Below are positions 58,412 to 64,000 of a stretch of 64,000 bases of DNA, piece after piece. The DNA is from Cymbidium sinense. Lineage: Eukaryota > Streptophyta > Magnoliopsida > Asparagales > Orchidaceae. Below the pieces are notes generated by a model, which saw only the letters and a list, made by a program, of their open reading frames with translations, had not been told where the DNA came from and ran no database searches. A program made the position numbers and the translations under genes. How positions within the stretch are numbered: the stretch's first letter is position 1; every line of letters starts with the position of its first letter. The stretch is taken from NCBI GenBank assembly GCA_021442155.1, contig CM038214.1:56390514-56454513 (forward strand), written 5' to 3'.

Positions 58412-60887
58412 AGGGTTTAGGTTTATGTTTTGGTGTATTCGATTTTAGGGTTTAGGTTTATTTCTTAAATTATTTAGTTATTTTAGGTTTAGGTATAGGA
58501 TTTCAGGTTTCGTGTTTAGGGTTTTAGGGTTTATGCTTTTAGGGTTTAGGGTTTAGGGTTAAGGTTTAGGGTTTATGGTTTACTATTTTTTAGGTTTTGG
58601 GGTTTTAGGGTTGTAGGTTTTAGGATTTAGGGTGGATTTTAGGGTTTATGGTTTTTTTTGTGGTTCTTTATTTATTTTAGTTTATTTTTTTTTTTATTTT
58701 ATTTTGACCCATTTTTTTAATTTTACTTAGTTTAGTTCATTTATTTTAGGTTTATTTATTTTAGTTTAGGTTTTAATTTTATATTTATGTTTTTGGTTTA
58801 GGTTTAGGTTTAATTTTAAGTTGAGTTTTATTTTATTTTATTTTTTATTTTAGGTTTAATTTTTTTTATTTTAGGTTAAGGTTTTATTTTTTTTTTTTAA
58901 GTTTAAGTTTCATTTAGTTTTTTTCTTTTAGGTTTTACTTTTAGTTTTAGCTTTATTTTATGTTTATTTTATTTTATTTTTAGTATGTATTATAGGTTTA
59001 GTATTTTTGGATTAGGTTTAGATTTCATTAATTTTAGTTTAGGTTAAGGTTTATTTTATTTTATTTTTTTTTGGTTTAAGTTTTTTTAGTTAGGGTATAG
59101 GTTTTATTTTTTATTTATTTTTAGGTTTTATTTTGAGGATTAAGTTTTTATTTAGATTTAATTTTATTATATTATAGTTTTATTTTATTTTTTTATTTAG
59201 TTTTATTTTAGGTTTTTAATCTAAGTTTATTTTCTTTGAATTCATTTATTTATTTTATTTTATTTATTTTATTAGTTTATTTTATTTTATTTAGGTTTTA
59301 ATTTAGGTTTTATTTTATCTTTAACATTTTATTATTATCTTTTGGTTTAGCCATTTATTTATTTTATTTTAAGGTTTATTTAGTTAGTTTAGGTTTTGTG
59401 TTTAACATTTAGGCCTAGTTTTAAATTTTAGTCTGGGGTCTGCCCAGCCTATGGTTATGGCTCAGGGCCTAGGATAGGCTCAGCCTGAGTTTGTGGGGTC
59501 AGGCCTTTAGTGTGGGTCAGTGGTCAATTCATGACTCAGGGTCCGGATGCTCTGGGCCTAGGGCCTGGGGTCTTTGGTTAGATCTAAGCCTGTGCCTAAT
59601 CAGTGTCTGATCAGTGGCCTGCTGATCTGGGCCTAGTGAACACGCCAGGGCCTGGGCCTGAGCCTGGTTTCCCTCAGATTTAGGGCCTCAGTTAAAGTAG
59701 CAGTTTAAAGATCCAATGTTTGGTCAGTGTTTGCAGTGGTGGGCCAAGTTCAGATTAGGGCCTAGGAAGGTCTGGGCTAGGATCAGGGTGGCCTGGTAAA
59801 GTAGGTCAGGATCAGGTTGGCCTAGAGCTAGGTTGGGGTTTAGTTTAGGGTTGTGGCCTGTATTAGATCAGGATCATTTTATTTTTTTATTTTATTTTAT
59901 TTTATTTAAAAAATTAAATGGCAGTTTAGGATTATTTAGTTTATTTTTTTATTTATTTTAATTCATTTTATTTTTTATTTTGATTTATGTTTATTTTTTA
60001 TTTTTTATAGTTTAGTTTATTTATTTTAGGTTAATTAATTTTAATTTAGGTTTTTTATTTTAGTTTATTTTTTTGGTTTAGGTTTAAGTTTATATTTATT
60101 TCTTAGTTTAGTTTTTATTTTATTTTATTTTAGGTTTAGGTTTTATTTTTTATTTTTAAGTTTAGGTTTAGGTTTTTATTTTGTTTTTCTAGGTTTAGGT
60201 TTTAGGATTTTATTTTAGGTTTATTTTTAGGTTTTATTTTCTAGTTTAGGTTGAGGTTTATTTTCAGTTTAGTTTATTTTATTTAGTGTAGGTTTAGGTT
60301 TAGGTTTAGTTTAATTTTGGTTTAGGTTTAGGTTTATTTGTTTTAGTTTAGTTTATTTTAGTTTATGTTTAGGTCAATTTTATTTTTATTATATGTTTAG
60401 GTTTTTTTAAGGTTTAGATTATTTATTTATTTATTTGTATGTTTTATTTTTTGGTTTATTGTTTAGGTTTAGGTTTTTATTTAGTTTTTATTTTATATTA
60501 TTTTAGGTTTATTTTATTTTTATTTTATGCAGGTTTTTTATTTTTTTAGATTAATTTATGTTTTTATTTATTTTATTTTAGTTTAGTTTTTATTTTTTAT
60601 TTTACTTTCTTTTTAAGTTTAGGTTTAGGTTTCAGTTTTAGTTTTGGTTTATGTTTTAGTTTATGTTTTTATTTTATTTTATTTTATCTTATTATTTTAT
60701 TTTTGTTTAAGTTTTTTATTTATTTTGTTTTTAAGTTTTATTTAGTTTAGGTTTAGGTTTTTAGCTTTTTATGGTTTATGGTTTAGGGTTAGTTTAGGTT
60801 TAAGGGTTTAGGATTTAGGGTTTGGAGTTTAGGGTTTAGGTTTAGGTTTTTTTTGGGTTTAGGGTTTAAGGTTTTTGTTTTTTTAAT
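58412..60887 (+). repeat. T and A modules between GRP fragments 14 and 15
   Basis: A T tract at 58412-58660 includes TTTATGCTTTTAGGG. An A module without a clear junction word runs to about 59400. The island 59400-59880 follows. A second A module opens at 59907-59924 (AAAATTAAATGGCAG) and reaches 60770, and a short T tract ends in a seven-base T run. Confidence 0.87.
59400..59880. other. Largest G/C-richer island (~480 bp)
   Basis: The richest departure from the array: dense GGCCTAGG, CCTGGG, CAGCCTGAG and GATCAGG words, with C common on the plus strand. No long open frame and no family I know. It lies where a T tract is expected. It could be unrelated DNA, but the word set (GGGCCTAGGGCCTGGGG) reads like garbled telomeric repeat. 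Confidence 0.55.
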
Positions 60888-61366
60888 AGAGAATAAACTC
60901 AGATTAATGATTTCTTCTTTTTGATTTCATCAACCAAGTAACACACCAAGTTTTCTAAGACACAAGTGATGACATAAATAAAAAATGAGCACGGATAGAG
61001 CAAATCAAAAACCCTAGATAACTTGAAGCATCTCTATTATAAAGACACAGTTCCATAAGCAGTAGATTAGATCAACCATTCTTTAGTTTCTCCAGTTCCC
61101 ATTAAAACTACCCTGGCCTCTCGAGTAGCGGGATCCCCCATCATATCCCCGATCTCTCCCATGGCCACCACCACGGCTGTAACCTCTGTCGCTTTCCCAC
61201 CTCCGTATCCACCACTGCTCCGACCACCACCTCCATATCCATTAGCACCTCTAGATCCCCCACCACCACTGCAATAATTGGGCCTCTGCCTTTACATCCA
61301 CTGCAAGATCTAGACTGAGCCTAATTGATGGTGATGTTCCTACTATCAAGAATTTTCCCATTCTTA
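60888..61366 (-). pseudogene. GRP fragment 15: glycine-rich RNA-binding protein 3' end
   Basis: The minus strand reads NGKILDSRNITIN, a TAG, AQSRSCSGCKGRG, then shifts frame. The ending GNWRN with TAA is intact, as is a seven-base A run at 60888-60894. The 3' UTR is close to that of GRP fragments 3 and 7. Confidence 0.83.
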
Positions 61367-61543
61367 TGGTTTAGGGTTTAGGGTTTGGGGTTTAGGTTTA
61401 GGTTTAGGGTTTAGGGGTTTAGATTTAGGGTTTAGGGTTAGAGTTTAGGGCATGAGGTTTACGGTTTAGGGTTTTAGGGATTATGCTTTTAGGGTTTAGT
61501 GTTTAGTGTTTGGGGTTTAGGGTTTAGGATTTTGGGTTTATGC
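61367..61543 (+). repeat. Short T tract between GRP fragments 15 and 16
   Basis: TTTAGGG variants including TTATGCTTTTAGGG, ending abruptly at about 61543 where GRP fragment 16 starts in mid 3' UTR. No A module separates the two fragments here, unlike every other neighbouring pair. Confidence 0.85.
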
Positions 61544-61936
61544 TTAGATAAAAAATGAGCATGCATAAAGCAAATCAAAAACCCAAGATGAGCAGGACCG
61601 TCTCTATTGTAAAGACATAGTTCCATAAGCAGCAAATCAGATCATCCATTATTTAGTTTCTCTAGTTCCCATCAGAACCAACCCCTTCTCTCGAGTAGTA
61701 GGATCCACCATCATATCCCTAATCTCTCCCTCCGCCACCACCACAGTTATAACCTCCGTCGCTCCTCTCACCTCCATTACCACTACTTCTCTGACCACCA
61801 CCTCCATATCCACCAGCACCTCCAGATCCCCCACCACCACTACGATAACCGCCGCTTCTTCCTTTACCTCCACCACCACATCTGCATGCAGCCTATTTGA
61901 CTGGTGATGTTCCCTGTTAAGGTTCTTCCCATTCTT
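61544..61936 (-). pseudogene. GRP fragment 16: glycine-rich RNA-binding protein 3' end lacking the last part of the 3' UTR
   Basis: It begins at GATAAAAAATGAGCATGC, about 90 bp inside the 3' UTR, so the A run and UTR end are missing. The coding part is close to GRP fragment 12 (same ACCAACCCCTTCTCTC, CTACTTCTCTGACC and CCTATTTGAC words). TAG replaces the Trp codon. Small deletions near 61905-61915 disrupt the DGRNITV segment. It is the truncated right-hand partner of GRP fragment 12. Confidence 0.82.
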
Positions 61937-63162
61937 AGGGTGCTTAAGTTTTTAGGATTTAGGTTTACTTTTTAATTTATTCAGTTAATTTAGGTTTAGA
62001 TTTGGATGGGGTTTAGTTTGGGTTGGGTTTAGTTTTAGCTTTTAGGGTTTACATTTTTTGTATTTTATGCTTTAGGTTTAGGGTTTTATTTTAGATTTAG
62101 GATTTATGATTTCAGGTTAGTTTAGGGTTTTCAGGTGCTTTAGGGTTTGAGGTTTAGTGTTTAGGGGCTAGGCTCATGGTTGCTTAGGATTTAGGGTTTA
62201 GTAGGCAGGGTTTTAGTGTTTTAGGGTTTAGGATTTATGGTTTTTTAAAAATTAAGTAAACATGTAGGTTTAGGTTTATTTAGTTTACTTATTTATTTAT
62301 TTTAATTTATTTTCTTTTTTTTATTTAGGTTTTTTTTATTTTCATTTAATTTAGTTAATTTATTTATTTATTTAAGTTTATGCTCTTATTTTATTTTTTT
62401 TTTAGGTTTAGGTTTTTAGTCAAGTTTTATTTCATTTTTATTTTAGGTTTATGTTTTAATTTTAATTTAAGTTTAGTTTTGGTTTTATTTTATTTTTTTT
62501 AGTTTTAGGTTTAGATTTTATTTTATATTTTGATTTTTTTTTTTAGGTTTATTTTAGTTTATTTTATCTTATTTAGGTATAGGTTTGGTTTAGGTTTAGT
62601 TTATTTGGATTAGGTTTATGTTTTATTTATTTTAGTTTAGTTTATTTTAGTTTAGTTTAGGTTTATTTTATTTTTTATTAGGTTTAAGCTTTTAGTTTAG
62701 GATTTAGGTTTTTATGTTTATTTTTAGCTTTTATTTAGTTTTATTTTATTATATTTAGGTTTATTTTATTTTTTATAGTTCATTTGATTTTCCCAGGTTT
62801 TTTTTTTCATTTTAGTTTAGCTTTAATTTATTTTATTTTAGTTTAATTTTAATTTTATTTTATTTTCTTTGCCAAAGTTTAAGTTATTATTTTGTTTATT
62901 TTGGTTTAGGTTTTATTTAATTTATTTTATTTTTTAGGTTTTATTTAGAGGATTATGTTTTTAGCTTTTGGTTTATCTCAAGTGAGGTTTGTTTAGGTTT
63001 TGGGATTTGGGTTTGGGTTTGGGGTTTAGGGTAGATTTAGGGTTTGCTGGGTTTATTCTTTGTGGGCTTAGTGTGGTTTAGGATTAGGGCTTAGGGTTTA
63101 GGGTTTGTGGTTTAGGGTTTAGGTTTAAGGTCTAAGGTTTTAGTTTAGGGTTTAGAGTTTTG
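61937..63162 (+). repeat. T and A modules between GRP fragments 16 and 17
   Basis: A diverged copy of 53.72-55.12 kb. The junction AAAAATTAAGTAAACATGTAG lies at 62247-62267, and the A module runs to about 62960. Many short deletions relative to its partner are visible. The T tracts contain G-runs and odd words (GGGTTTGGGTTTGGGG near 63015, GTGGGCTTAGTGTGG near 63062). Confidence 0.85.
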
Positions 63163-63652
63163 TTTTTTTAAACACAGAATAAATTCATATTCAACATTTC
63201 TTCTTTTTGATTTCATCAACCAAGTAACACACCAAGTTTTCTAAGAGATAAGCGATGACAAAGATCAAAAATGAGCACGCATAGAGCAAATCAAAAACCC
63301 TAAATAACTATAACCGTCTCTACTGTAAAGACATAGTTCCATAAGTAGTAAATCGATCAACCGTTCTTTAGTTTCTCTAGTTCCTGTCATAACCAATGCG
63401 CCCACTACATTAGCGAGATCAACCGTCATATCCCAGATATCTCCCTCCACCACCACCATGGTTGTATCCTTTGACGCACCTCCCGCCTCCATAACCACCA
63501 CTACTCCGCCCAGCACCTTCATATCCACCAGCACTTTTAGATCACCCACCAACGTTATGATAACCACCGCATCTACCTTCGCCTCAACCACCAGATCTAA
63601 ACTGAGCTTGCTTGACGGTGATGTTCCTACTGTTAAGGTTCTACCCATTCTT
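63163..63652 (-). pseudogene. GRP fragment 17: glycine-rich RNA-binding protein 3' end
   Basis: This stays in the GRP frame across the whole tail but has at least six stops. It reads NLNSRNITVKQAQFRSGG, TGA, GEGRCGGYHNVGG, TGA, then SKSAGGYEGAGRSSGGYGGG, ending at GN*RN, where TAG replaces Trp in the family motif. A seven-base A run is at 63163-63169. It is the partner of GRP fragment 13 in the ~8 kb spaced duplication. Confidence 0.84.
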
Positions 63653-64000
63653 AGGGTTTAGGTTTAGGTTTAGGTTTATTAGGTTTTAGTGTTTAAGTTT
63701 ATTTTTTGATTTATTTCATTACTTTAGGTTTAGGTTTATGGTTTGGGGTTTACAGGTTTAGGGGTTTAGGGTGTAGAGCTAGGGTAAGGGTTTAGGGTTG
63801 TGGTAGTGGTTTATGCTTTTAGGGTGGATTACGCCAGTGGTTAGGGTAGGTTTATGGTTTTGTGTTAATTTACGTGTGGTTTTTAATTAATTAGTTAAAC
63901 CAGTTTAGTATTATTTAGTTTACTTTTATTTCTTTAGTTTATTTTATTTTATTTTATTTTAGGTTTATTTTTTTCTTTTTAGTTTTATTTATTTTAGGTT
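63653..64000 (+). repeat. T tract and start of an A module at the window end
   Basis: It follows GRP fragment 17 with the same words as 55.61-55.98 kb (TTTTTTGATTTATTTCATT, then ACTTTAGGTTTAGG). It has an altered patch at 63750-63880 and a degraded junction (TTAATTAATTAGTTAAACCAG) at about 63883-63903. The A module continues past the window. Confidence 0.85.

Noticed and set aside
1..64000. CRISPR-like array, because of regularly spaced repeats
   Set aside because: Spacing is irregular, repeats are telomeric or hundreds of bases long, no cas genes occur, and the organism is a plant.

Overview
The window looks like nuclear DNA of a flowering plant. The plant telomere heptamer TTTAGGG, in degenerate form and always on the plus strand, recurs over almost the whole 64 kb. 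The mobile elements are plant types: an L1-like LINE with a DUF4283 gag domain and a terminal RNase H, and two RTE-type LINE tails ending in (TTG)n. The one recognisable host gene family is a plant glycine-rich RNA-binding protein (GRP7/GRP2-like). I cannot name the species. I see no intact, expressible host gene.

Apart from the LINE, the window is a macrosatellite built from three modules in fixed orientation. Module G (~480 bp, minus strand) is the 3' end of a GRP mRNA: the last ~95 codons after the RRM core, about 200 bp of 3' UTR, and in most copies a short A-run. Module T (about 100-450 bp) is degenerate TTTAGGG repeat carrying recurring off-consensus words. Module A (about 500-850 bp) is a very C-poor sequence of TTTAGG, TTTATTT and TTTTAGTTT words. 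It starts at a conserved junction close to TTTAAATTAAGTAAACYRGT and ends near AGGTTTTTAGSTTTTTAGGG. I count 17 G copies (several truncated, all broken or lacking the RRM) and about 30 A-module junctions. The plus strand is almost devoid of C outside the G modules and insertions.

Layout: 1-19.5 kb holds GRP copies 1-5 with many A/T modules and an RTE insertion at 8.13-8.59 kb. A decayed LINE, about 9.6 kb on the minus strand, interrupts the array at 19.47-29.05 kb: 5' UTR, ORF1 (DUF4283, zinc knuckle), ORF2 (endonuclease, reverse transcriptase, zf-RVT, RNase H), and an unusually long ~3.9 kb 3' region made of diverged internal repeats. From 29-53 kb the array resumes with GRP copies 6-11, including a ~5.04 kb tandem duplication (about 35.4-40.3 and 40.3-45.3 kb) and a second RTE insertion at 51.33-51.79 kb. 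From 53 to 64 kb, GRP copies 12-17 include a repeat of the 53.3-56 kb segment at 61.5-64 kb.

Interpretation: a 5'-truncated, polyadenylated GRP retrocopy probably landed in telomere-like DNA and was then amplified with it. If the array is subtelomeric, the G-strand orientation puts the chromosome end to the right. A few islands richer in G and C (12.3, 17.7, 53.8, 56.6 and 59.4 kb) look unlike the rest and may be consensus errors of a long-read assembly.
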